The notes: generated by a model not told the origin, from the letters alone. 64,000 bases of DNA from Schnuerera sp. xch1 (GCF_019931165.1 NZ_JAIOUP010000005.1:1-64000); one strand, 5' to 3'; shown: positions 30,342 to 39,905, numbered from the stretch's first letter. Made by a program: numbers and translations.

Positions 30342-31280
30342 TTAATCAAATAAATTTCTGATAGAATCTTTATTTAAATTCTTTCCAATAATTGTGACTT
30401 GACCTATGGTCTTTACTCTCTCTTCTTTTGTATCAAAATTATTAGGTGTAAAATCAAAATCAAGCCACTTTTTATCAGTTCTCAAAAGTGAACCTTTAGC
30501 TCTCAAAACTTTGCCATACATTGGATCGTTTAGCGAATTTAAAATGGATGTTAGCTCTTCTTCACTATATGTTTTCATAGTTTCAATAGAGCAATAGTCA
30601 AAGGTATTGGCTGAATCTTCTTCATGGTCATGTTCATGGTCACAATCATAACCATCATGCACACAAATATCCTTATTTTCTTTATTTGATTTTGCTGCAT
30701 CTAAAATATCCTTAGCTTCTAAATCATCCCATGATGTTGCAATTATATTGGCATTGGGATTTATATCTCTAATAGAATTTATTACATTATTAACCTTAGA
30801 TTCGTCAGTTAATTGAGTCTTACTAAGAGCAATAACATTTGCATATTGGATTTGATCTTTAAAGAAATCTCCAAATACTTCAATAAAATCTTCAAATTCT
30901 AAAGCATCAACGATTGTCATAGCCAAATCTATATCAATATCTTCAAATTTTTTCGTCATATTAACTGTGGATATTATGTCGGATAATCTTCCTACACCTG
31001 TTGGTTCGATTATGATTCTATTAGGACTATGTTCTTTAATAAGCTCCTTAATTGCTATTTGAAAATCTCCTGAAAGTGTACAGCATATACATCCAGAGGA
31101 AATTGATTTTATTTCAACACCTGATTCTTCAAGCCTATTAGAATCTATACTAATATCTCCAAATTCATTTTCTATCATGGCAATGCTATCACCTAATACA
31201 TTTGCATCTAATAACTTTTTAATCATGGTTGTTTTCCCAGCTCCTAAAAAGCCAGAGATAATGTCTATTTTTACAGTCAT
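30342..31280 (-). CDS. CobW/G3E family GTP-binding metallochaperone
   Basis: A 312-residue P-loop GTPase. Walker A is GFLGAGKTT (residues 10-18), followed by ENEFG (37-41), the metal-binding CxCC motif GCICC (63-67) and a His/Asp/Cys-rich insertion near residues 205-225. A CobW C-terminal domain follows. Family members load zinc or cobalt into target proteins. Here it lies inside a corrinoid methyltransferase operon whose URO-D enzymes need zinc, so delivery of zinc (or handling of cobalt/corrinoid) to them is plausible. AAGGAG precedes the ATG. Confidence 0.88.
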   Translation of the reverse strand: MTVKIDIISGFLGAGKTTMIKKLLDANVLGDSIAMIENEFGDISIDSNRLEESGVEIKSISSGCICCTLSGDFQIAIKELIKEHSPNRIIIEPTGVGRLSDIISTVNMTKKFEDIDIDLAMTIVDALEFEDFIEVFGDFFKDQIQYANVIALSKTQLTDESKVNNVINSIRDINPNANIIATSWDDLEAKDILDAAKSNKENKDICVHDGYDCDHEHDHEEDSANTFDYCSIETMKTYSEEELTSILNSLNDPMYGKVLRAKGSLLRTDKKWLDFDFTPNNFDTKEERVKTIGQVTIIGKNLNKDSIRNLFD

Positions 31281-31295
31281 ATTTACTCCTTCTTA

Positions 31296-32315
31296 TTAAT
31301 CTTCACCTTTAACAGTCTTTAGTATAGCTTGAATATTTTTCATTGGTGATTGTGTCCCAAGTCCACAAGCAGGCGAAACAATATTTATACCACTATTAAT
31401 TGCATTTTCAGTCATTTTTTTAATCTTCTCTTCATTAGCAGATTCAAGAGCAAATGAACTTATATTACCCATTAAAATTTTATCTCCCATATGCTCTCTT
31501 ATTTCTTTTATTCCAACAACTGTATCAAAACTAAAGGCGTCTGCTTTTAATTCTTTTATTTCGCAATATACACTACGCATTTGACCACATATATGAACAA
31601 TTATAGGGAAATTTTCATCAACTTCTCTAATGCCATCTATTAGCATATTAATATATTTAACAGCATATTCCTCAAAATATTTTGGTCCTAATATTTCCCC
31701 AGTACCACTTGGATCGGATATAACAATTACATCTGCTCCTGCTTTTACTTGAGCTTGACCAAATTCAATAATTTGATTTGTAACAAACCCCATGAATTCA
31801 TGTACATCCTCTTTTTTTCTTCTTAATTCTTTATAGAATGTAACTGGTTCCATCAATGATGAAGCTACACTAATAGGACCTGAAAGATTACCTACTATTG
31901 GCACTCCATGGCCTTTATTTTTTAAAATCGAAATCGCATCTGTAGTTACCTTAGCTCTTCCGCTATTTACATCTGTTACTTTTAACTTTTTATAATCCGA
32001 TACAGAATCAATTACATAATCAACAACATGAGGTTCAAACATTTTAGAACCCATATCAATACCTGCACCCATACTTTCTACTTCAATAGTCATACAAAAT
32101 GGAACTCCATAGTTTTCAAACATCCCATATTCATATACAGCCATTGCAAGGTCTGCCATTTTATTAGCATCCGTATGAGCATCTGGCCACATGATTCCTG
32201 TCTTTTCCATTAATTCAGTTATAATCATATTCATCATTCCGCCAGGGCAAATACAAGGAAGTCTATCTACTTTATTTCCCTTCAATGCAGAAAGAAGTCT
32301 TTCTCTTGAATTCAA
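31296..32315 (-). CDS. Methylcobamide methyltransferase, MtaA/MtbA-like (URO-D family)
   Basis: A 339-residue enzyme expected to transfer the methyl group from the methylated corrinoid protein to a thiol or other acceptor. The N-terminus carries RERLLSALKG and DRLPCICPGG. The zinc-binding site is HICG near residue 240 with a distal Cys in PACGLGTQSP. The likely start is the TTG at 32315, eight bases after GGAGG; a TTG at 32321 is too close. It directly follows the corrinoid protein gene, the classic MtxC-MtxA order. No coenzyme M pathway is visible, so the acceptor is probably not coenzyme M. Confidence 0.85.
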   Translation of the reverse strand: MNSRERLLSALKGNKVDRLPCICPGGMMNMIITELMEKTGIMWPDAHTDANKMADLAMAVYEYGMFENYGVPFCMTIEVESMGAGIDMGSKMFEPHVVDYVIDSVSDYKKLKVTDVNSGRAKVTTDAISILKNKGHGVPIVGNLSGPISVASSLMEPVTFYKELRRKKEDVHEFMGFVTNQIIEFGQAQVKAGADVIVISDPSGTGEILGPKYFEEYAVKYINMLIDGIREVDENFPIIVHICGQMRSVYCEIKELKADAFSFDTVVGIKEIREHMGDKILMGNISSFALESANEEKIKKMTENAINSGINIVSPACGLGTQSPMKNIQAILKTVKGED

Positions 32316-32333
32316 TATCAAAACCTCCTTTTA

Positions 32334-33002
32334 TTACGCCGGAATACCCATACCAACTAATAGTTTTGCTAACTTAACAGCTTCAACCGCATTAGGTGAA
32401 TAACCATTAGCATCAATTTTGTCGCAGTATGTTTGAGAAATAGGTCCTCCACCTATCATTACTTTTGTATTTTCGTACATATTCTCTTCTTTTAGCATTT
32501 CAACAACTTTTTTCATCCCAGGCATAGTAGTTGTCATCAATGTTGATAAGCAAACAAGGTCTGCATCTACTTTTTTTACTTTATCTATGAAGTTTCTTAA
32601 AGGTACGTCACGTCCTAAATCATACATTTCAAAACCAGCGGTTTCTAACATGATTTTTACTAAGTTCTTACCTATATCGTGAGTGTCACCTTCAACAACT
32701 CCAATAACACATTTGTAAGTCTTTTCCCCCTCAAGGTTCTTCTGAGGTAAATGAGGCTTTAATATATCTAATCCATTATACATAGCATCTGAACAAATTA
32801 ATAAGTCTGTAATGAAATACTCTTCTTCTTCATACATTACTCCAGCCCTATTCATTCCATCAACTAATCCTTCCGTAATACCTTCTAGTGGGTCATATCC
32901 AGCATCTAGGTATTCCTGTGCTACACTTATAATCTCTTCATCTTCCATTTCAAAAACACAATCTGATAGTTGTTTTAATAATTCTTCTTTAGATTTACTC
33001 AT
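32334..33002 (-). CDS. Corrinoid (B12-binding) methyl carrier protein, MtxC type
   Basis: A 222-residue cobalamin-binding protein with an N-terminal four-helix cap (about residues 5-90) and a Rossmann-like B12 domain. The lower-ligand motif DTHDIG is at residues 106-111 with His108, and the downstream GG loop of the fold follows (IGGGPIS). It accepts the methyl group from a substrate methyltransferase and passes it to the MtaA-like enzyme. GGAGG seven bases before the ATG at 33002 decides the start over the ATG at 33008. Confidence 0.92.
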   Translation of the reverse strand: MSKSKEELLKQLSDCVFEMEDEEIISVAQEYLDAGYDPLEGITEGLVDGMNRAGVMYEEEEYFITDLLICSDAMYNGLDILKPHLPQKNLEGEKTYKCVIGVVEGDTHDIGKNLVKIMLETAGFEMYDLGRDVPLRNFIDKVKKVDADLVCLSTLMTTTMPGMKKVVEMLKEENMYENTKVMIGGGPISQTYCDKIDANGYSPNAVEAVKLAKLLVGMGIPA

Positions 33003-33033
33003 ACTCATTCCTCCTTGTTCTAATTCCTCTATA

Positions 33034-34113
33034 TTAGTTTTCTATTCCTAACAACTCTTTGTCTAATGGATATTTCCCATACTTACGAGCTGCTTCCATA
33101 AATGCATCTATGTTTTCAATAGGCACATTTTGTGTAATATCACAGCCTGAAGCAAGGATAAACCCTTTTGGATTATCATAGCCTTTACGTATAGTTTTCC
33201 TTACAGCTTCATGTACTTCTTTTTTAGTTCCATGTAATAGAACTCCTACAGGGTCTACATTTCCTAGTAAAGGAAGTTGATCTCCTACTTCTTTCTTTGC
33301 AAATTCCATATCTACAACATTGTCTATACTTAGCATAGCTCCACCTGTTCCAACTATGTCATGTATAGTGTTTGTAATATTTCCACACATGTGAAGTACA
33401 TTAACTCCTTCGGCATCATTAATTGTTTCGTTTAATTCAGTAGCATAAGGTTTTACAAATTCTCTATATTGATTTGGGTGAAGCAAAGTACCAGAAGATA
33501 TAGGATCACATTGTAGAATAAGAACTCCTTCATTTATATAATCAACATATATACCTTTAAGCGCATCTGTAACTTTTCTAAGTAATGCGTGTACCTTTTC
33601 AGGGGATCTTCTAGTAGCTCTAAGCATCTTTTCAACAGGATATACACTTGCTGCAGCTGTAAATGGTCCTGAAATCAATACCCCTACTGGTACTTCATCG
33701 CCTACTTTTTCTTTACAAATTCTACATGCTTCCAATGTTCTTTGTAATTCTGGGTCATTTTCTTTTGTAGTCAGAGAAAAATCTAACTTGTCCAAATCAT
33801 CTAAATCCTTAAGTATGTTTTCTTCTACAGCAGGTACACTATCTTCAGGATCGCCCATTTTTGTTCCAAGTGCTCTTCCTATACCATGAAGTCCATATTC
33901 AATGATTATTATGTCATTTCCATATTTTTCATAACACCCAATTTGTGCAGCTGCCTCATTTACAGCTGAACTTCTCTTCTCTTTGTGTGTCATTCCTACT
34001 ACTCTATGTGCAATTGATACTAATATTGGCATGGCTAATATTCTATCCATTTCTTTGCCTGTCATAAAAGCCTGCAACCTCTCATTTGGCGTCATCTGAT
34101 CTAATTTGTGCAT
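33034..34113 (-). CDS. URO-D family methyltransferase, probable substrate-side enzyme
   Basis: A 359-residue URO-D superfamily protein just upstream of the corrinoid protein gene. The N-terminal MTPNERLQAFMTGKEMDR segment, the HMCG metal site near residue 240 and ASGCDI near 335 are all present. No MttB/MtbB/MtaB-type methyltransferase exists in the cluster, so this protein is a good candidate for the enzyme that demethylates the substrate; some O-demethylases are reported to use URO-D-like proteins. GGGAGGGG lies four bases before the ATG. The substrate is unknown. Confidence 0.82.
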   Translation of the reverse strand: MHKLDQMTPNERLQAFMTGKEMDRILAMPILVSIAHRVVGMTHKEKRSSAVNEAAAQIGCYEKYGNDIIIIEYGLHGIGRALGTKMGDPEDSVPAVEENILKDLDDLDKLDFSLTTKENDPELQRTLEACRICKEKVGDEVPVGVLISGPFTAAASVYPVEKMLRATRRSPEKVHALLRKVTDALKGIYVDYINEGVLILQCDPISSGTLLHPNQYREFVKPYATELNETINDAEGVNVLHMCGNITNTIHDIVGTGGAMLSIDNVVDMEFAKKEVGDQLPLLGNVDPVGVLLHGTKKEVHEAVRKTIRKGYDNPKGFILASGCDITQNVPIENIDAFMEAARKYGKYPLDKELLGIEN

Positions 34114-34329
34114 AATTCCCCTCCCTATTAGCTTGATAAAAATATCACATATTCTATTATATATTAGTTATTACAACGCTTCTAATCGTTTTTTTTAATA
34201 CAAAACTATTGAGTTATAGATATTCTTTATGATATATATTTATCCACTTTCATCACCAAGTTGCTACAATGCTAGGTACACTAAGAAACCAACTGACAAA
34301 TATTTTATCAGTTGGTTTCTTAGTTTATT
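34114..34329. promoter_or_regulatory. Intergenic region with a terminator hairpin and probable promoter for the methyltransferase operon
   Basis: A perfect 15-bp stem (TAAGAAACCAACTGA with its complement) at 34282-34322 follows the URO-D gene fragment. The remaining 170 AT-rich bases probably hold the promoter for 34113 and downstream genes. No operator was recognised. Confidence 0.55.
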
Positions 34330-34707
34330 CTACATCATGCCCAGAGGCATTTCACCTATCTTTGCACCTTTTCCAAATGTTCTTGATGCGTAAATATATG
34401 CTTCTAAGTTTTCCTTTGGTGTTCCTACTGGTATTTGGCATCCGCTAGCCAAAATATATCCTTTGGGTGAAGTAGTACCTTTTTGGATACATTCCTTCAC
34501 ACTTTCTATTACATCATCTATAATACCAGATCTTAAAACATCTACCGGTGGAACATTCCCTGCAATGGTAACAGTGTCCCCTAATACTTCACATACTTTT
34601 GTCCTACTTTCTCTGAGTAAAGAGCTAACAGAGTCTCCCAAGTTTACTGTATCATACCAATGTATAGCATGCGATGGTCTACGCTTAACATCCTTATCTT
34701 GGCACAA
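34330..34707 (-). pseudogene. C-terminal fragment of a URO-D family methyltransferase
   Basis: The last 90 codons align closely with the C-terminus of the neighbour at 34742-35860 (IAGNVPPVDVLRSG, ASGCQIPVGTP, GKGAKIGEMP). The N-terminal two thirds of the gene, including the HxCG site, are absent. The first 35 codons look out of frame relative to the paralogue. It lies 34 bases after the paralogue and ends at a hairpin. It is most likely the leftover of a tandem duplicate, shortened by deletion and a frameshift. Confidence 0.75.
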
Positions 34708-34741
34708 TAACAGGCACTAGCTAAGAGATACTTGTTCCAAT

Positions 34742-35860
34742 TTATGCATCTCTCGTTCCCTCTGGCATTTCTCCAATTCTTGCTCCTGCTCCATATTTTC
34801 TTACGGCATATACAAAAGCTTCCATGTTTTCAATTGGAGTTCCTATGGGTACCTGACACCCACTTGATAGCATATATCCTTTAGGACTGTCGCCTGCTTT
34901 TTTTATACAACTTTTTACAAACTCTATTACGTCATCTATAGTACCATACCTAAATACTTCTATAGGAGGTACATTCCCAACTACGAGCATTTTATCTCCA
35001 AGAGCTTCTGCTGTATCTCCTATATCTTCACAGTTGTCTACACTAAAAGATGAAATTTCTAATTTTCCTACATCCTCCCAAATTCCTTTCGTATGTCCAC
35101 AAATATGAAGAGATGGTTTTTTACCAGTAATTTCTATTAATCCTGATATCAATTTCTCAAGATAAGGAAGTGATAACTTATTAAACTGCTCTTTACTTAA
35201 AATATCAGTACATGTCACAGGATCAGAGATAGAAGCAGTTCCAGGACCTATTTCTTTAGTAAAAACTTCAATCCATTTAAGTGAAGCATCTACTGAAAAT
35301 TGTAGTAGTTTCTCTAAATTTTTTACATCCTTTCTAGTATCTTTTAAGACACTTTCTATCGGTCTTATTGCAACAGCTGTAGAAAAAGGTCCAACAACAC
35401 CAGTTGTAATTGCCATCTCAGGATATGATTGTTTCAGTACCTTCGCTCTTTCAAGTAATGGAGTAAGTATTTTATTGTCATAAGGATTAGGAATTTCAAG
35501 TTTATCAAAGTCATCGTAATCTTTCAGAATATGGTCATCAATATAATCTAAACCATCTTCAGGAAAAACTAAATTTGAACCTACAGCTCCGCCAATTGAC
35601 CTTAGGGACAATCTTACATTTACACCTTCAATTCCTAACCGCTTAGTCCTTTTTCCAATAATATCTTTAAATACATTTATGTCATTCTCCATTTGATAGG
35701 TAGTATAGCCATATATATTTGCTAACGCTGGCTCTGGTAACTGAAGTGTATATAGAAGATGATCAACTTTTTCTCCATTGAAATACTTATAGCTTCTCTC
35801 TGCACTTGACATTTCCACTTTATAATTGTCCATTTCTGACTTTAATTCTAAGTAATCCAA
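34742..35860 (-). CDS. URO-D family methyltransferase (372 residues)
   Basis: A full-length URO-D superfamily methyltransferase with HICGHTKG near residue 250 and SSGCQVPIGTP near 335, i.e. the HxC...C zinc site. The start is a TTG at 35860 with AAGGAGG eleven bases upstream; the ATG at 35830 is an alternative. Only about 28 bases separate it from the end of the insertion sequence, so its native promoter has probably been lost or is supplied by the IS. It belongs to the corrinoid methyl-transfer cluster; the substrate is unknown. Confidence 0.82.
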   Translation of the reverse strand: MDYLELKSEMDNYKVEMSSAERSYKYFNGEKVDHLLYTLQLPEPALANIYGYTTYQMENDINVFKDIIGKRTKRLGIEGVNVRLSLRSIGGAVGSNLVFPEDGLDYIDDHILKDYDDFDKLEIPNPYDNKILTPLLERAKVLKQSYPEMAITTGVVGPFSTAVAIRPIESVLKDTRKDVKNLEKLLQFSVDASLKWIEVFTKEIGPGTASISDPVTCTDILSKEQFNKLSLPYLEKLISGLIEITGKKPSLHICGHTKGIWEDVGKLEISSFSVDNCEDIGDTAEALGDKMLVVGNVPPIEVFRYGTIDDVIEFVKSCIKKAGDSPKGYMLSSGCQVPIGTPIENMEAFVYAVRKYGAGARIGEMPEGTRDA

Positions 35861-35888
35861 TTTAACTTTAACCTCCTTTTCGGATTAT

Positions 35889-37741
35889 GTAGTGTTAACC
35901 TATTTATTTAATTTATAGATTAAAGCTCTGTTTTATCAAGGGTTTCAATGTCTTTTAAAAATAAAAAACAATGATCCCCCTTTTTCTGGTATAATTGAGT
36001 CGGCAAACCAACAAAAATACATAAGAAAGGTTGATCATTGTGAACTCAATTATATCATATTTACTTTTATATAATCAATTTTTAATTTCGACTATTCGTC
36101 AATTAATTATGTTTATTGTTAAAACTATTCCTCTAAATGATTTTAAAGATAATCACTTTAGTCCTAAATATCAGAAATTTACTGTTGATGCTTTACCAAT
36201 TATTAAAAAACCTGAAAAACTTAACTACAAAATTCTTCTATCAGAGTATCAGTCTAAGAACGGCAAAGAGTTAAAACCTGTTAAATCTCGTGGTGGTAAA
36301 TCCGTGCCTTCTGATGCAATATGCCCTCGATGTGGTGCTCTTCATAATTATCTGTACGATAATAACGGTGGACGAGGTCAGCTCCTCTGCAAGATTTGTA
36401 ACTTTAGGTTCGACAAGGATAAAGAAAATTTTAGTTCTAATACTCTTATTTGCCCTTATTGTGGTTGTGCTCTTCTTAAAAAGAAAAGTCGTAAGTTTTT
36501 TAATATACATAAATGTGTTAACATGAAATGCCCATTTTATCTTGATTCTCTAAAGAAGCTTTCTCCTGAGGAGCTTGAAGAATTTAAGAATAACAAATAT
36601 AGATTCAAACTTCACTATATCTATCGAGAACTCACTATTGATTTCTTCAAGGTGGATTTATCTTCTATGCCTAAAGGTTCCTTTAGTCTTATTTTTAGAA
36701 AATTCCCTCATCATGTAATGGGACTTTGTCTCACTTATCATGTTAATCTTGGTCTATCTACCAGAGCTACTACAAGAGCCCTTTAGGAGGTTCATCAAGT
36801 TAAAATTTCTCATGTTATGATTAGTAAATATGCGAAAACTGCTGCTACAATTTTTAAACCTTTTGTTGATGATTTTGATTACAAACCTACCAATTATCTT
36901 GCAGCTGATGAGACTTATGTTAAGATTAAAGGCGTTACCCACTACGTTTGGTTTGTCATGGATGCTCTTAAAAAATCTATTTTAGGCTATCAAGTATCAA
37001 ATACTAGAAGCATTGACCCCTGTATTTTAGCTATGCGTATGGCATTTCAAAAATTTAAAGAGTTTCCAGGATTAAATCTTAAATTTGTTTCTAATGGATA
37101 CTCTGTATACAATCTTGCAAAGCAACAATTCGCTCTTAATGATAAGGATTTTAACCTAATTCAAGTTATCGGACTTACCAATGATGATCCTATTTCTAAG
37201 GAATATCGATGGTTAAAACAGATCATTGAACGCTTAAACAGAACCTTTAAATTTTCTTACCAATTCACTAATGGTTATGGTAGCGGTAAAGGTTCAGATA
37301 CTCATGTAGGCTTATTTGTTGCCTACTACAATTTCCTTAGGCCACATTTCGATACTTATTGGGAGTCTCTTAATTCAATTTCAGAACTTGAAGCTGTTCC
37401 TAATATGACTGGAAAATGGCAGAAGCTTATTGAGTTGTCACAAAGACACATTTTAACAAATCAAGCTTCTTAAACGCTTTTGTATACTTTTCCTTCAACC
37501 TCAAAGAATTTAAAACAATCGGTTTAATGGCTGTCAAATGACTCGACCCAAAAGTTTTCGACTTCTTAACTGACATTAAATCCGTATTGTTATGCTAAAA
37601 AAGAGGTTTGAGGAAAGTGTCTTAAAATTTTTCTTGTTTTTTAGTGAATTTTTCTTTAAACTTCTCTGTTTTTTAGCAAAATTTACTTATATCTAGATTG
37701 AGTTTCTTTATTCTAGTTTTTCATACTCTAGTTAACACTAC
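35889..37741 (+). mobile_element. Insertion sequence with 11-bp terminal inverted repeats
   Basis: A 1853-bp element bounded by GTAGTGTTAAC at 35889-35899 and its inverse at 37731-37741. It carries one transposase gene broken by a stop codon. No target-site duplication is evident: the flanks GGATTAT and CATTAAA differ, as expected if the two copies recombined or the flank was deleted. Its right end is 2 bp from the stop codon of the ABC ATPase gene. A partial second copy lies at 25427-25924. Confidence 0.9.
36040..37473 (+). pseudogene. DDE transposase with N-terminal zinc fingers, interrupted by an in-frame amber stop
   Basis: One reading frame of about 478 codons is split by TAG at 36784-36786. 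The frames before (RATTRAL) and after (EVHQVKISH) are in the same phase, so this is a point nonsense mutation, for example CAG to TAG. The N-terminal half has two zinc-ribbon-like pairs (CPRCG...CKIC and CPYCG...C). The second half has the DDE core: Asp in AADETY, SNG where the second catalytic Asp is normally SDG, and Glu in IERLNR. With both the amber codon and the Asp-to-Asn change, the protein should be inactive. The start is a GTG after AGAAAGG. Confidence 0.85.
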
Positions 37742-37743
37742 CA

Positions 37744-38509
37744 TTAAAAGTTTAAATTTTCCATGATTTCTTTTCTATAATCTATAAATTCATCACTCAT
37801 TCTATTTCTTGGATATGGTAAATCAATTTCTATTTGTTTCTTTATTCTCCCAGATCTTGGTGCTATAGTCACTACTCTCGTACTCATGTATATGGCCTCA
37901 TCAATATCATGAGTTACCATAATCATTATATGCTTGTTTGAACTCCACATGGATAAAAGTTCATCTTGCATATTCATTCTTGTAAAAGCATCTAAAGCTC
38001 CAAGGGGTTCATCTAAGAGAAAAACTTCTGGCTCATTAATCATTGTTCTAATTAATGCGACCCTTTGTGCCATACCACCTGATAATTGATGAGGATATGA
38101 ATGTCTAAAGTCACTGAGTCCAACAACATCAATAAGTCTATCCACCTGATCCTTTTTTTCCTTATGCTTTCCTAACATCTTCAAACTAAACGATACATTA
38201 TCCTCCACAGTTAGCCATGGAAAAAGAGTTGGCTCTTTGAAAACCATCCCTCTATTAATACTTGTACCTTTTATAGCCTTGCCATCAAGTTCAATTCTTC
38301 CTTTAGTTGGAGAAATTAACCCTGCTAATAAGTCTTAATATAGTGGATTTGCCACACCCTGATGGTCCTACAATACTTATAAATTCTCCATCTCTAATAG
38401 ATAAGTCGATATCCTCCAAAGCAATGGTGACACCATGACTATCATTTGTTGATAAAAAAGACTTACATATACCTTTTAGTTCTAAAATATAACTGTTTTC
38501 TCTATCCAC
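37744..38509 (-). pseudogene. Frameshifted ABC transporter ATPase (SsuB/TauB-like)
   Basis: The ATPase of a nitrate/sulfonate/taurine-type importer. It starts at a GTG (38509) after AGGAGG, overlapping the permease stop by one base. Walker A (GPSGCGKST) is intact, but one extra base near 38326 shifts the frame after about residue 61. Removing it joins LRLI to AGLISPTKG, and the rest is normal: the Q-loop region (FKEPTLFPW), signature LSGGM, Walker B FLLDEP and switch His (VTHD). The total of 766 bases (3n+1) fits one insertion. The gene ends beside the IS. Without correction the transporter cannot work. Confidence 0.85.
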
Positions 38510-39510
38510 TAAGCCACCTCCTGCCATTTAAGTGCTATTTTTCTTACTTTAGTAAGTAGCCAGTTAACAGTGATGAATGTAAGACAGATAATTATAATAG
38601 CTGCATACATCTTTGCAAACTCAGCCCATGATTTCTGCCAAGTTATATACCAACCTAATCCTGATTCTACACCTAACATCTCACCTACAAGTAATGCAGT
38701 ACATGCAGAACTCATACCTTGAGTTAAGCCTTGAAAAATATTTGGCAGTGCAGCTGGAAGAGCAATTTTTGTAACTAATTGAGTATCTCTTGCACCAAGA
38801 GTCTTTGCTGCTGAAAAATAACTCTTATCTACATTATGTATACCTATCATGGTTGCTAAGGTTACTGAAAACCATACTCCCAATGCAATAATGAATACAG
38901 CTCCTTTGAATAGACTTGCCGATACAACCATTACCAATGGCAACCAAGTCGTGGAAGGTATTGGACCTAATAACTTCATAAAAGGTGATACCCAATAATT
39001 TGCCCTCTTGCTATATCCACATAATATACCTGTTACAAAACCAATTGCTGCTCCAATAAAATATCCTGTAAATAGCAGAATTAGAGAATTCTTTACACAA
39101 TCCAATAAATAAACCTTATCCACCCATGGAAAATACGGAAGTATTAAAATTCCAGTTTTTAAAGTTAAATAATCATATACCATTAATAAAAAGAATACAA
39201 AAGAATAAAATGGAGCTTTATATCTAAGCTTTGCAAAAATCTTTTTATTTAACAATCCTATTATAAAATAAGCAAACACAATAAGGATTAACAATCCAAT
39301 AAAATATGTATAGACATTAGTAGTCTTATTTGTTCTATAATTTGGTACTAAAAGATATTCCAAGATATATATTGTCCCAAATATTACTGGTGAAAATGCT
39401 ATTATATAGTCAAGGATTTTTACAACATTTGATTTCGGCTTAGATTCTAGCATTAACACATCTTCTCTTGTTAATTTTTCTACAACATTTAATATATCAA
39501 CTCTTTTCAT
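38509..39510 (-). CDS. ABC transporter permease (SsuC/TauC-like)
   Basis: A 333-residue membrane protein with about two additional N-terminal hydrophobic segments and a typical BPD_transp_1 domain. The EAA-like loop is visible ([24 protein letters not shown]). It is the permease partner of the frameshifted ATPase and probably of the lipoprotein at 24.1-25.1 kb. The start at 39510 has no ribosome site and follows directly on a URO-D relic (TAAATG). A start at 39453 (MLESKPK) is possible. The transported compound may be the methylated substrate of the neighbouring cluster. Confidence 0.85.
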   Translation of the reverse strand: MKRVDILNVVEKLTREDVLMLESKPKSNVVKILDYIIAFSPVIFGTIYILEYLLVPNYRTNKTTNVYTYFIGLLILIVFAYFIIGLLNKKIFAKLRYKAPFYSFVFFLLMVYDYLTLKTGILILPYFPWVDKVYLLDCVKNSLILLFTGYFIGAAIGFVTGILCGYSKRANYWVSPFMKLLGPIPSTTWLPLVMVVSASLFKGAVFIIALGVWFSVTLATMIGIHNVDKSYFSAAKTLGARDTQLVTKIALPAALPNIFQGLTQGMSSACTALLVGEMLGVESGLGWYITWQKSWAEFAKMYAAIIIICLTFITVNWLLTKVRKIALKWQEVA

Positions 39511-39628
39511 TTATAAAGTCACTGTACCATACTCATAAATGTCACTAAAACTGGTATAGAAATATTCTATACATTCCTTTTCCATCGCAATTGCCCTTAA
39601 CCGCTCATTTAGTGTCATCCTTATGCAT
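39511..39628 (-). pseudogene. 5' relic of a URO-D family methyltransferase
   Basis: The minus strand begins with GGAG and ATG CAT AAG, then, after a frameshift near residue 6, reads NERLRA...EKE. This matches the start of the protein at 33034-34113 (MHK...TPNERLQA...GKE). The similarity is lost after about 25 codons, and the frame then runs to a TAA that touches the permease ATG. It is a deletion remnant and shows that the methyltransferase family once extended past the ABC genes. Confidence 0.7.
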
Positions 39629-39859
39629 AAACTCACTCCTAAAGAGCCATGAAATTTTCACATATTGAATTATATACAAATTGTTATAAAAATACCAATC
39701 GATTCTTTCAATAGCAAATTGACTACTGATAAATAATCTATATAGTTAAAGTAACATAACATTGATAAGTATATCACTTACAATGTTCGCAAAAGCATCA
39801 CTGAGTCTTATACAAATTGCACCTGAAAAGATTAATATGAATTACCTATTTTTATAAAA
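39629..39859. other. AT-rich spacer between URO-D relic and hcp terminator
   Basis: About 230 bases with no open frame of note. The promoter for the permease operon should lie here; no clear boxes were picked out. Confidence 0.3.
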
Positions 39860-39901
39860 AAACAAGGTCTCAACTCTTATAGAAGAGCTGAGACCTTGTT
39901 T
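39860..39901 (-). terminator. Terminator of hcp
   Basis: A 13-bp perfect stem (AAACAAGGTCTCA with its complement), with further pairing in the loop (CTCTT/AAGAG), is followed on the minus strand by a run of eight T. Confidence 0.92.
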
Positions 39902-39905
39902 ATTA

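Noticed and set aside
36784-36786. TAG in the transposase read as pyrrolysine, given the nearby methyltransferases
   Set aside because: No MtmB/MtbB/MttB gene and no pyl genes are seen, and TAG ends several ordinary genes here (pepD, exoA, tupC). A nonsense mutation is simpler, and the transposase also has a changed catalytic residue.
25427-37741. An intact, active composite transposon
   Set aside because: The left IS lacks its 5' two thirds, the right transposase is broken and no target duplication was found; it is at most a decayed one.
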